Below, one piece after another: positions 35,997 through 44,654 of a DNA stretch of 64,000 nucleotides. Position 1 is the first letter of the stretch. Every line of letters starts with the position of its first letter. A program made the position numbers and the translations under genes. The notes below the pieces were generated by a model. That model was not told the origin of the DNA. It searched no databases and saw only the letters and a list, made by a program, of their open reading frames with translations. This stretch comes from Lysinibacillus fusiformis (GTDB lineage: Bacteria > Bacillota > Bacilli > Bacillales_A > Planococcaceae), in the NCBI RefSeq assembly GCF_002845985.1, contig NZ_PDFK01000004.1:62001-126000 (forward strand), given 5' to 3'.

Positions 35997-36886
35997 ATGA
36001 ATGAGGTAAGAGAGGACAATGAGGATGTCACATCAGACAAAAAGAGCTACCTCTGTTGGCAAAAAATCCGTGAAAGCTTACAGGCGGATTGCCAAAGCTG
36101 TTTCGGCTTATGCTGTACCGCTTTAAATATCGTTGCTTCCAGTGACTTTACCATCAATAAACCAGCTGGCTCCCCATGCCCTAATTTACAGGATGACTAT
36201 AGCTGTCATATCCATAGCAAGCTACAAGACACAGGCTTTAAAGGCTGTACGGTTTTTGATTGCTTGGGTGCTGGGCAGCAAGTGTCACAGGTCACGTTTC
36301 ATGGACAAGATTGGCGACAATCCCGTGAGCATGCTGACAAGTTGTTTCGGGTTTTCCCAATCATGGAACAGCTTTACGAAATGCTTGCTTATGTAGCTGA
36401 GGCCTTATCCTATCAGGTGAACAGCCGCTTGATGAGCAGCTTCTAACGCAATTGGAGCAGCTACAACAAGCAAAATCACTTGATGCCGATGCCTTATTAG
36501 CACTCGATATGATGGCTATTCGTATGCCTGTCAATGCGCTATTACTACAAACAAGCGAACAAATTTGTCAACAGAGGCTGAAAGGCAAAATCACGCGACA
36601 TTTGAATCAGCGTGGAGCGGATTGGATGGGCAAAAATTTAAAAGGCAAGGATTTACGAGCGACTGATCTAAGGGGTAGCTATTTAATCGCGGCCAATCTT
36701 CAAGATGCTAATTTACAAGCAGTAGATTTCATCGGAGCTGATTTACGTGATGCCAATTTACGTGGGGCTGACCTTTCGACAAGACTGTTTTTAACACAAA
36801 TGCAAATGAACGCCGCACAAGGTGACCGCTCTACTAAATTGCCTTCCTATCTGAAACGACCTGCCCATTGGCAATCAAAAAGGTAG
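35997..36886 (+). pseudogene. Frameshifted pentapeptide-repeat protein with Cys-rich N-terminus
   Basis: Two frames together look like one protein of about 290 aa. The first (35997-36446) has a cysteine cluster (CQSCFGLCC, GSPCPNLQDDYSCHIHSKL, GFKGCTVFDCLGAGQ) and breaks after ALSYQV. The second frame continues from about 36418 as GEQPLDEQLLTQLEQLQ and ends with pentapeptide repeats A(D/N)Lxx (GKNLKGKDLRATDLRGSYL). A one-base loss near 36416-36420 explains the switch. No good ribosome binding site precedes the first ATG. It may be a real pseudogene or a sequencing error; the function is unknown. Confidence 0.8.
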
Positions 36887-36918
36887 ATGGCGGTTTACGT
36901 ACGCTCATCTACCCTTTA
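36880..36918. terminator. Hairpin between pentapeptide gene and efeU
   Basis: GGTAGATG pairs with CATCTACC around an inner GCG/CGC pair. It lies between convergent genes and is flanked by A and short T runs. Confidence 0.65.
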
Positions 36919-36921
36919 TCG

Positions 36922-38637
36922 TTAGGCTCGTTTCTTTTTATAGATTATAGTAGCTGCCACTAACACAAGTAAGATTGCCTGCCCAATGATGGTTTCCGCT
37001 GTTGGATAGAAGCCAATCAGGCTAATGACAGGTAAGCCATCAACAATCGTCGTGGACAGATTATCCGTGAGCTGCAATGTATGCAGACTGACACCAATAA
37101 TTTTAAAGGCTAATACATAAATAAGCACCGTTGCGACAGCAAAAAATTTATGGATGGAGATTTTGCCACTTGCTTTAAATAATACAATAGCCAGTACAGT
37201 AAGTATAAGCAGTGCTATAACAATCCCAAGAATAAATTGCGAAGTCTCCATTTTCGGTGCAATACCCGCGTAAAAGACTAGTGTTTCGGCTCCTTCACGG
37301 AAGACCGATAAGAAACTAATGGCAGCCATCGCAAAAATAGAACCACTAGAAATGGCATTGCCCATTTGTTTCGAAATATAGCGATTCCAACTGACTACAC
37401 TTGATTTACTATGCAGCCAAATACCAACACCGATCATCATCGCTGCTGCAACTAGCCCAACATAACCTTCCATTAATTCTCGATTCGTATCAATTGTTGC
37501 TGAATTCAAAATCGTGGACATGAGGATGGCAGCAATGGCTGATAATAGAACGCCGACAAACGCTCCAACATAAATCCATTTGCGCATCTTATTCTGTCCT
37601 GATTTATTGAGGAATGATACTAAGGCTAAAATAATCAGTAGCGCCTCTAGTCCCTCACGCAGCAAAATTAATGCAGCATCCCAAATTGTATAATCTGAAT
37701 CCCCTTGAATCAGTTCGATTTCAGTACGGAAAGTATCTAATTTTTTTGTGATTGCTTGCTGATCGACGTTGGATTTTAATAAATCACTTGCGATAATCGG
37801 CATATCACTTTCGATTTTCGTATAAAGACTGCCATTACGTGTGGAAATTTCAATCTCTACACTTGGCCAAATGGTAATAAACTCACGTATTTTATCAGAA
37901 GCCGCCTGATAATCACCAGCATCAACAAAGTCCTTTGCCTCATCGATATAAGCAATCAATGTCGCTAACGAATAGTCCCCTTCAACCACTTCAGCTGTTT
38001 CGTTACCAGCCACAAAATCCTCAATCGTTTGCTGCAAATCCTCAAATTGAGATTGCATAAGGGCTATATCTGGCTCCTCTGCCGAAATGGCGATACGTAG
38101 AAATGCCATTTGTGTTTCGATTTGCCCATACATCGCAATGCTTTGCTCACGCACAGGGCGCTCATTTTTATTCCATTTGCTATTAAAATCTTTGTAGGCT
38201 TCATCAATAGCCTGAATGTCCCCACCGGCTAAAGCTTTTTCGAACTCTGCCATGATCGGCTTAAACTTTTGCCCAAACTCTGCTCGCTGTGCCGCTTCGT
38301 CCACTGGATTTTCAAGTTTTTCTAGGGCACGTAATGCATTCGACAGTGCCGACAACGCCTCTAAACGCTCGTCTTTGGATGTTGCTTCAGTAGCCTGCTC
38401 AAGCTTTTCATCGACCTTTGCTTTGGCATCTTTCTGCTCTGAAGAAACTTTAGCCCAGTCCGCAGCAAATTGTTCGAGCGCCTGCTTGGCCTCCGTCTCT
38501 TTATCCTGCTTCGTATTCATTAGTGCATCACTAATCGCAATATATAAATGGCTATAAGATTGCGCTGCCTGCACAGGTAGAGCTAAAGTTAGGATTAAGG
38601 CAATGATAATACTACAGCGCGTTAAAAAGTGCTTCAC
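36922..38637 (-). CDS. efeU: EfeU/FTR1-family iron permease with extracytoplasmic N-domain
   Basis: The 571-aa protein has a signal peptide, an extracytoplasmic helical domain of about 290 residues, and a C-terminal FTR1 membrane domain of seven helices. The two REGxE iron motifs are present as LLREGLEALLI and VFREGAETLVF. It carries ferric iron across the membrane. It is the third gene of efeO-efeB-efeU; its start overlaps efeB by 26 bp. The long N-terminal domain is usual for Bacillus YwbL-type permeases. Confidence 0.95.
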   Translation of the reverse strand: MKHFLTRCSIIIALILTLALPVQAAQSYSHLYIAISDALMNTKQDKETEAKQALEQFAADWAKVSSEQKDAKAKVDEKLEQATEATSKDERLEALSALSNALRALEKLENPVDEAAQRAEFGQKFKPIMAEFEKALAGGDIQAIDEAYKDFNSKWNKNERPVREQSIAMYGQIETQMAFLRIAISAEEPDIALMQSQFEDLQQTIEDFVAGNETAEVVEGDYSLATLIAYIDEAKDFVDAGDYQAASDKIREFITIWPSVEIEISTRNGSLYTKIESDMPIIASDLLKSNVDQQAITKKLDTFRTEIELIQGDSDYTIWDAALILLREGLEALLIILALVSFLNKSGQNKMRKWIYVGAFVGVLLSAIAAILMSTILNSATIDTNRELMEGYVGLVAAAMMIGVGIWLHSKSSVVSWNRYISKQMGNAISSGSIFAMAAISFLSVFREGAETLVFYAGIAPKMETSQFILGIVIALLILTVLAIVLFKASGKISIHKFFAVATVLIYVLAFKIIGVSLHTLQLTDNLSTTIVDGLPVISLIGFYPTAETIIGQAILLVLVAATIIYKKKRA

Positions 38638-39880
38638 CTAAATAACTCCCCTTTTGTACACCAGGGAAGCAAGCAAACACGGCACTGCCTCGATGGGTAA
38701 TATACTCATTCATTTTATCCATACGCCCTAAGCTATTTTGGATTGTTGTAAATTGGGCTGGGTCTTTTTGAAAAGAAATAAAAATTAGCCCTGCATCATG
38801 GGTTCCTGTATTCGACATGACACCCGATGCATACGAGTAAGAACGTCGTAAAACACGTGCACCCGATTTACGTGCTAAATGAACATGTGACGTATCAGGC
38901 ATAATATAATTGCCCTTGTCATCCTTTGCCTCTACATCAAAATCATCAAATTCCTTTGTTTTGCCAAATGGTGCACCACTGTCACGATAACGACCAAATG
39001 TAGCCTCTTGATCTTTCAATGATGTGCGATCCCATGTTTCAAGATGCATTTGAACTTTTCGTGCGATTAAATAAGAGCCGCCCTTTAGCCAGCCTTTATC
39101 CACCCACACAATCTTATTTAAGTCTTTTTCATCCGTAATGGCTGGATTCACCGTACCATCCTTGAAGGCAAAGAGATTTCGAGGTGTCCCTCCACCAGCT
39201 GGAAACGAGTTAAAGCCAGCCTGTGACCATTTAATCTCTACTTTACCAGAAGCAGCTCGTACTAAATTGCGCACTGCATGGAATGCCACCTGTGGATCAT
39301 CTGCACAGGCTTGAATACACAGATCACCACCTGTATATTCCTTCTGTAGCTGATCTTTAGGGAAATGTGGTAAATCCTTTAGCTCCGCTGGTTTTACATG
39401 CTGCATTCCCAGTTTATCGAATAGTGAAGGACCTACACCGATAGTAATCGATAAATTGGCTGCATCTAAGCCCTCTGCCTCTCCTGTATCACCTGTTGGT
39501 ACTCTCGTATTCGTCGAAACATCGACCATTAATTCACCATTCATTAAACGCACAACAAGAGGTGTCCATTGCTGGAACAACTCTTGTAGTTCCTTCTTCG
39601 ATGTCACTAACACATCTAAAGAAGCAAAATAAATATTCGTTTGAACAGGTGTCACGATACCCGACTGGTGCTCGCCATAGAAATTGATCTTATTGCTAGC
39701 CGTCGTGCTATCTGCTACTGTCTCAAAAACATCATAGCCCATCGCTTTCATGACACCACCCAAACCGGAGGCACCAATGGCAACACCTGCCACACCGATG
39801 CTTGTCAGCTTCAACATATCACGTCTAGAAATTTTTTTATTAATCAATTTTTCTTCATTGGACGTTGTCATTTTTTTCAC
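38612..39880 (-). CDS. efeB: EfeB DyP-type heme peroxidase, Tat-exported
   Basis: The 422-aa protein begins with a twin-arginine signal (KKISRRDMLKLTSIGVAGVA) and contains the DyP features FAFKDGTVNP (GxxDG-type motif with the catalytic Asp) and the proximal heme ligand region PDTSHVHLARKSGARVLRRSY (quoted part: SHVHLARKSG). It is exported folded with heme and oxidises ferrous iron for the EfeU channel, or draws iron from heme. It overlaps efeO by 4 bp. Confidence 0.95.
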   Translation of the reverse strand: MKKMTTSNEEKLINKKISRRDMLKLTSIGVAGVAIGASGLGGVMKAMGYDVFETVADSTTASNKINFYGEHQSGIVTPVQTNIYFASLDVLVTSKKELQELFQQWTPLVVRLMNGELMVDVSTNTRVPTGDTGEAEGLDAANLSITIGVGPSLFDKLGMQHVKPAELKDLPHFPKDQLQKEYTGGDLCIQACADDPQVAFHAVRNLVRAASGKVEIKWSQAGFNSFPAGGGTPRNLFAFKDGTVNPAITDEKDLNKIVWVDKGWLKGGSYLIARKVQMHLETWDRTSLKDQEATFGRYRDSGAPFGKTKEFDDFDVEAKDDKGNYIMPDTSHVHLARKSGARVLRRSYSYASGVMSNTGTHDAGLIFISFQKDPAQFTTIQNSLGRMDKMNEYITHRGSAVFACFPGVQKGSYLGEALFNAL

Positions 39881-40746
39881 TCCAAAATGATCCCCATTTG
39901 ACTTAATGGTTCACCAAGCTGATTCACCGCTGCCGCAAGTGCTTTCGTATTGTCTTCCGTTAATTCCTCATAGGATACATAACCACCATCAGCCGTTGCA
40001 TGCTGCGCTAATAAATCGTCCACCGCTTTAAATTTTTCATCAAGTGTTGACACTAGTGTTGAATCTTTCGCTTCTAATTTTGAACGTAAAATTTCAAAGA
40101 TTTTTTCTGCGCCTTCAATATTCGCTTTAAAATCATACAGGTCTGTATGTGAGTAAATTTCTTCCTCACCAGTAATTTTAGATGTTGAAACCTCATTTAA
40201 TAAATCTACCGCACCAGTAATCATTAAATCAGGTGTCACTTCCACCGTTTGCACTAGTGCATGTAATTCCTTCGCATCCGCAAGCAGTTGATCTGCTACA
40301 GCCTCATAACCTTTAGTTGTATTTTCTTCCCATAATGCATACTCAAGCTTATGATAGCCTGACCATTCTTCCTCGCCTTTTCCTTCTTCTTGAATATCCG
40401 CTAAACGTCCATCAATGCGAGGGTCAAGATCACCAAAGCTTTCTGCGATTGGCTCTGAGCGCTCAAAATACATACGTGCTGGCGCATACGCTGCTTTAGC
40501 GCCTTCAATATCGCCCGCCTTGAATAAATTCACGAATTTTTCTGTGTCCAGTAAAAATTGATCCATTTGCTCTAAAGCAAATTGCTGATAGGCTGATAGT
40601 TCAGCAGATAAATCCACCTCTTGTGTCGCTTGCTCTGCCTGTTCTGTTGCCGGCTTGTCCTCTTTTTTAGCTTCTTCTGTATTGCCACAGCCAGCCATTA
40701 AAATGCCCCCTGCTACTAATACCGACAAAAATGATCTGTTTTTCAT
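39877..40746 (-). CDS. efeO: EfeO/EfeM-family imelysin lipoprotein
   Basis: The 289-aa precursor has a lipobox (GGILMAGC) and an M75/imelysin domain with the HxxE metal motif in YHKLEYALWEE. There is no N-terminal cupredoxin domain, so it is the short EfeM-like form. It is thought to bind iron outside the membrane and pass it to EfeU. It is first in the operon, directly behind a 7-1-7 Fur box at 40785-40799. Confidence 0.94.
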   Translation of the reverse strand: MKNRSFLSVLVAGGILMAGCGNTEEAKKEDKPATEQAEQATQEVDLSAELSAYQQFALEQMDQFLLDTEKFVNLFKAGDIEGAKAAYAPARMYFERSEPIAESFGDLDPRIDGRLADIQEEGKGEEEWSGYHKLEYALWEENTTKGYEAVADQLLADAKELHALVQTVEVTPDLMITGAVDLLNEVSTSKITGEEEIYSHTDLYDFKANIEGAEKIFEILRSKLEAKDSTLVSTLDEKFKAVDDLLAQHATADGGYVSYEELTEDNTKALAAAVNQLGEPLSQMGIILE

Positions 40747-40784
40747 ACTTAGTACCTACTTCCGAATTAGTTTTATATTTGTGA

Positions 40785-40799
40785 TGATAATGATTATCA
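40785..40799. promoter_or_regulatory. Fur box upstream of efeO
   Basis: TGATAATGATTATCA is a perfect 7-1-7 inverted repeat, the consensus B. subtilis Fur site, 38 bp before the efeO start codon. Confidence 0.93.
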
Positions 40800-40830
40800 T
40801 CATCTATTGCAACAACTATTTTTTGAAATA

Positions 40831-40890
40831 GAAAAAAACGTCATTTTTCAGTTGATCTGTATACACAACTAGAAAAATAACGTTTTTTCT
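40831..40890. terminator. Bidirectional terminator between MFS gene and efeO
   Basis: A long imperfect stem pairs AAAAAACGTCATTTTTCAGTTG (in two parts) with CAACTAGAAAAATAACGTTTTTT. It ends the MarR/MFS operon on the minus strand. Confidence 0.8.
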
Positions 40891-40909
40891 ACAATATAAT
40901 GATTCTAAT

Positions 40910-42142
40910 CTACAAGATTTTTGCTTGTTTCAAATTTTCATGTTTTCCATGTAAGAAATAATAAAGCACAATCGATACAAAAATGACAAAGACCATAGCA
41001 AAGAAGATCGCACTGTAGCCCATAGAAGGAACAAATAACCCTAAGAAATAAGGCCCAACACCTAAACCTAAATCATAAAATATAAAATACGTAGATGTCG
41101 CAAGTCCTAAACGCTCATTCGGTGTCACTTTAATAGCAATCGCCTGCGCAACGGAGTTGAAGTTTCCATAGCCAACCCCGATACAGGCAGCAGCGATTAA
41201 AAAGGCGATCGTTGTTGTCGCTGAACTAAAGGCATACATGCCAATCGCAAAAAGCACTAAGCAAGGATAGATAATAATATTAGCCCCTCGCGTATCTAAT
41301 AATTTCCCTGTAAATGGGCGGGTAGCCAAAATGACAATGGCATAAATAATAAAGAAATAGCTTCCTGCTGATACTAAATGTAGCTCTTTTGCATAAAACG
41401 TCATAAAGGACATGACACCTGAGTAGGCAAAGCCAATAACAAGTGCCACAAAGGCAATCGGCACCGCACGCATTTCAATAAAGTTTGTCACCTTAAAGCC
41501 TGCCTTCACAGCTGTATCCGTCGCTTTTTTCGGTGCATCTGGCACGGTCACTATGAAGTACATAAAAAAGCAAATAATAGCTAAAACCGAATCGACTGCA
41601 AAGATCATACGATAATCCTCAAACAATTGTGTTAATAAAATGCCAATGAATGGACCAATAGCTGTCGCTAAAATCGCACTTAAGCTATAATAACCAATCC
41701 CTTCGCCACGTCGTTCCGGCGGTAGAATTTGTGCAATAATGGTTCCCGTTGCTGTACTAGCGATTCCAAGAGCAATCCCTTGTATTAAACGATTAACCAT
41801 AAGCAGCGGTAAATTGCCTGCTACAAAATAAGACATCGTGGATAACATAAATAACAGCAAGCCACAAAACAATGTTTTTTTGCTACCCCAATCACCAATA
41901 ATACGCCCTGTACCAAGCCGCCCTAACAATGTTCCAATAATAAAAATACTCGATACCAGCCCCGCTGTACTTGTAGAAGCATTAAAATGCTCCACAGCAT
42001 AAGCCGCGATGGTCACCATTAATAAATAAAAGATTAACGTAATGGTAAAATTAATAAGTGAGACAATAAAAAAATCCTTTGTCCATAGTTTCTTTCTAGT
42101 TGCTTCCACGTTACTCTCTCCTACTAATTGATATTCATACAA
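40910..42142 (-). CDS. MFS efflux transporter (YwoG-like)
   Basis: The 410-aa protein has twelve membrane helices and the MFS motif A form GRLGTGRIIGDWGSKKTL between helices 2 and 3, plus the drug-exporter-like GIALGIASTATGT in helix 4. It resembles B. subtilis YwoG. Its first 19 bp overlap the end of a MarR gene, so it is probably a drug or toxic-compound exporter derepressed by a MarR ligand. Confidence 0.92.
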   Translation of the reverse strand: MYEYQLVGESNVEATRKKLWTKDFFIVSLINFTITLIFYLLMVTIAAYAVEHFNASTSTAGLVSSIFIIGTLLGRLGTGRIIGDWGSKKTLFCGLLLFMLSTMSYFVAGNLPLLMVNRLIQGIALGIASTATGTIIAQILPPERRGEGIGYYSLSAILATAIGPFIGILLTQLFEDYRMIFAVDSVLAIICFFMYFIVTVPDAPKKATDTAVKAGFKVTNFIEMRAVPIAFVALVIGFAYSGVMSFMTFYAKELHLVSAGSYFFIIYAIVILATRPFTGKLLDTRGANIIIYPCLVLFAIGMYAFSSATTTIAFLIAAACIGVGYGNFNSVAQAIAIKVTPNERLGLATSTYFIFYDLGLGVGPYFLGLFVPSMGYSAIFFAMVFVIFVSIVLYYFLHGKHENLKQAKIL

Positions 42143-42540
42143 ATTCTTGCTAAAACCTGTGTCGCAATGTCAATATCTTGCTTCGGCACACCTGCCAATG
42201 CCTGCACAAAAAACGGATTTAGATGCGACTTTATTTCCAGCACAAGCTCTTCCCCATGCTTTGATAGATGTACCAGTTTTTCACGCTTATCCTTGCCCAT
42301 CATCGTTTCCACATAGCCTAGCTCCACCAATTTATGTACAAGCTTCGTGACACTTGGCTTCTCTATAGACATGAAGTTAGCGATATCTACAAAAGAATGT
42401 GGACCCTTATCCTTCAAGAAACGAAGCACTGCCCACTGCGAGCTATATAACTGATAAGGTTCAAGCTGCACATTCAGCTGATTAATAAATGGCCTATACA
42501 TTAAGCGGTACTGATTAAAAAATTCCTGTTCAATTGTCAC
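42124..42540 (-). CDS. MarR-family repressor
   Basis: The 138-aa protein has the winged helix of MarR regulators (SSQWAVLRFLKDKGPHSFVDIANFMSIEKPSVTKLV region; the wing reads GYVETMMGKDKREKLVHL). It heads a two-gene operon with an MFS exporter. A near-perfect operator palindrome lies at 42561-42579, immediately upstream, as expected for autorepression. Confidence 0.93.
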   Translation of the reverse strand: MTIEQEFFNQYRLMYRPFINQLNVQLEPYQLYSSQWAVLRFLKDKGPHSFVDIANFMSIEKPSVTKLVHKLVELGYVETMMGKDKREKLVHLSKHGEELVLEIKSHLNPFFVQALAGVPKQDIDIATQVLARICMNIN

Positions 42541-42560
42541 ACTATCACTTCCTTTTAAAT

Positions 42561-42579
42561 TAGTTAGCCTAGCTAACTA
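42561..42579. promoter_or_regulatory. MarR operator
   Basis: TAGTTAG-CCTAG-CTAACTA is a perfect 7-bp inverted repeat, 20 bp before the MarR start codon. Confidence 0.8.
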
Positions 42580-42660
42580 TATACTTAAAAAATCCATTTG
42601 TCTAGTAGGAAATAAGCGAACCCTTGCTCAGCAAGACAGGTTATAGCGCTCTTTTTGTGA

Positions 42661-43240
42661 GTTCTATCCTGTCCAATTGAAGCAAGCGTATACGCTTCTT
42701 TGTTCTATGCAAAAACTTCACGCATATCCTCCTCTTTCTCCACTCTATCCATCACTTCGTGCGTTCTATCCGCTACTTTCTCTAATTTATCCAACACTTT
42801 TCTTTTCCTATCCACCATCCTCATGCGTATCCTCTACTTTCTCCGCTCTATCCACCACTCTGCGCGTTCTATCCGCTACTTTCTCTGTTCTATCCAACAC
42901 TTTTCTTTTCCTATCCACCATCCTCATACGTATCCTCCTCTTTCTCCACTCTATCCACCACTCTGCGCGTTCTATCCGTTACTTTCTCTAATTTATCCAA
43001 CACTTTTCTTTTCCTATCCACCAATTTCACGCGTATCCTCTACTTTCTCCACTCTATCCATCACTCTGCGCGTTCTATCCGCTACTTTCTCTAATTTATC
43101 CAACACTTTTCTTTTCCTATCCACCATCCTCATGCGTATCCTCCTCTTTCTTCGCTCTATCCATCACTTCGCGCGTTCTATCCTCTACTTTCTCTGCTCT
43201 ATCCACCACTCTGCGCGTTCTATCCACCAAGCAACACATT
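42661..43240 (+). repeat. TATCC tandem repeat array 2 (21/19-bp units, 103-bp period)
   Basis: About 26 units begin TATCC on the plus strand, many continuing as nnnACTTTCTCTnnTT. Four 21-bp units and one 19-bp unit make a 103-bp higher-order repeat: the 19-bp unit starts at 42809, 42912, 43015 and 43118, exactly 103 bp apart. Because 19 and 103 are not multiples of three, no frame can encode a repeated peptide. The array lies between the NERD gene and the MarR operon, both on the minus strand. Confidence 0.92.
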
Positions 43241-43275
43241 CAGACCGCTTGAATGGTTGCTGGGCTTTTAAATCC

Positions 43276-44217
43276 TTAATCTATAATCCAGTACTTCCTA
43301 TGCTTTTTTTCACCCTCTGCTTTCAAAGGTAGTTGCTGCAACAATTTGTACGCTAGGTTTGGAGATTCAATGGCGAAGAATTCACGAAAGCTTCGATTGG
43401 TCAGCTGTGGTCCGACTAGTAATCGGTAGTCCTCCAATGTTCGATTTAATGCATTGTGATCCACCAATCCACAGCGAGGGCAAGTCCATTTTCTATAGTG
43501 ATACTGTAATCGCTGTCCATTCCCACAATGAGGACATACTACGCCTTTCATCATTTCCTTAAAAGGCACAGTCATCTCTTTTTTTAACCTTGTGTGCATC
43601 GACAATAAACGTGTCGCAAAGGGTAAGAGGGTTTCTGCCTTTACGGGTTGATACATCTCTGTCCATCTTTGGATACAAGAACGCAGCCCCGTCACATGAA
43701 ATATAGGCTGCCCCTCAAACCCCTTTGTTAAAATTCCATTTCTCGTTGCCAGTACAACTGCATGCACAATTGGTAAATGAAAACGTTCACGCTGTAATAA
43801 TTTTTTCATCCAGGCCACATGCCGCTCCAGTTGAAGAAATGGATCAACCATCCCTTCGACCGTACCCTCTATGGTCGTGCGTGTTAGTTGAGCGTATGAA
43901 GCATCATATGAGAGAATGCCTGTTATATTTTTGATTTCTAGGATCAGTAAAAAATGGGGACAGAGAAAGATGGTGTCCATTTGATGTGTTGAACCGAAGT
44001 CATTCATTGTTTGAAAATCATGGAGAAAATAATGGGGGGTTGGTAAGTCCAGCTCAAGCCATTCTGCATCGACACGCTGTTCACCAGCGAGCCCTGCTTT
44101 GACACGTCCTAAACGCTCTCGTACATGCGCGTATTCCTTGTGTGTCTGAGGCAATCTTTGTAGCATCGCCTCCAGTATTTTCTGCGAATCTGATGGTTGC
44201 CGTGCTAATAGAATCAT
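43276..44217 (-). CDS. NERD-domain protein with C-terminal zinc ribbon
   Basis: The 313-aa protein has a nuclease-related (NERD) domain at about 40-150, with QMDTIFLCPHFLLILEIKN matching the D-x(n)-E-x-K nuclease core, and a CPHCGN...CPRCG zinc ribbon at about 235-260. The start is the ATG 44215-44217, preceded by GGCAGGAGGTG; the longer frame to 44262 has no such site. NERD proteins may act on DNA or RNA, but the in vivo role is unknown. Repeat array 2 begins 36 bp beyond its stop. Confidence 0.9.
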   Translation of the reverse strand: MILLARQPSDSQKILEAMLQRLPQTHKEYAHVRERLGRVKAGLAGEQRVDAEWLELDLPTPHYFLHDFQTMNDFGSTHQMDTIFLCPHFLLILEIKNITGILSYDASYAQLTRTTIEGTVEGMVDPFLQLERHVAWMKKLLQRERFHLPIVHAVVLATRNGILTKGFEGQPIFHVTGLRSCIQRWTEMYQPVKAETLLPFATRLLSMHTRLKKEMTVPFKEMMKGVVCPHCGNGQRLQYHYRKWTCPRCGLVDHNALNRTLEDYRLLVGPQLTNRSFREFFAIESPNLAYKLLQQLPLKAEGEKKHRKYWIID

Positions 44218-44248
44218 GTATTCACCTCCTGCCCTGATTATATAAAAA

Positions 44249-44276
44249 AAGAACCACAACAAATGAGGTTCTCAAA
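44249..44276 (-). terminator. Terminator-like hairpin on the minus strand
   Basis: GAACC pairs with GGTTC and is followed by T7 on the minus strand. It lies upstream of the NERD gene, so something on the minus strand before it may be transcribed. Confidence 0.6.
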
Positions 44277-44374
44277 AACTTGAAAGGTCGATGTTGTAAA
44301 ATTAATTTTTCACAGTTTTTATTAGATCAAAAGTCTGTTCTTTCGAGCAGCAACTCACGTTTGCTAACACTTTT

Positions 44375-44569
44375 CTAGTCATTCAATAAATACAAGAAGT
44401 GTGCCGACATAACCATTTCAGCAAGCTCGCTCCACTGAAAAGTGGCAATATTAGTAGCGCGAACCAACAAGGCTACACCATCTGTTATAGAGACAGCAGC
44501 AGTCACTAGCGCATCCTGTAAATCGGAACCTCTCTTTCTTTTTACATCTTTCCATGCTATGCTATTCAC
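44375..44569 (-). CDS. Possible 64-aa protein divergent from the reductase gene
   Basis: The frame encodes MNSIAWKDVKRKRGSDLQDA followed by a mildly hydrophobic stretch. No clear ribosome binding site precedes the ATG and I recognise no family. In its favour, a perfect Fur box lies 9 bp upstream and a terminator hairpin lies downstream at 44249-44276. It may be a small iron-regulated gene or a chance frame. Confidence 0.3.
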   Translation of the reverse strand: MNSIAWKDVKRKRGSDLQDALVTAAVSITDGVALLVRATNIATFQWSELAEMVMSAHFLYLLND

Positions 44570-44578
44570 AGCTTAAAA

Positions 44579-44593
44579 TGATAATCATTATCA
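44579..44593. promoter_or_regulatory. Fur box upstream of ferredoxin-NADP reductase gene
   Basis: TGATAATCATTATCA is a perfect 7-1-7 inverted repeat. It lies 61 bp before the reductase start and 9 bp before the divergent 64-aa frame. Confidence 0.9.
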
Positions 44594-44654
44594 CTAGATT
44601 TAGTCTAGTTTCTGATAAGAATTTGTCAATTACTTTTTACTATTTTTTAAGGAT

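Noticed and set aside
42677..43332. Plus-strand ORFs across array 2 with Ser/Leu/Tyr/Pro repeats
   Set aside because: Their 103-bp period shifts the frame each cycle, so no consistent peptide repeat is encoded; open frames arise because the repeat lacks stop codons.
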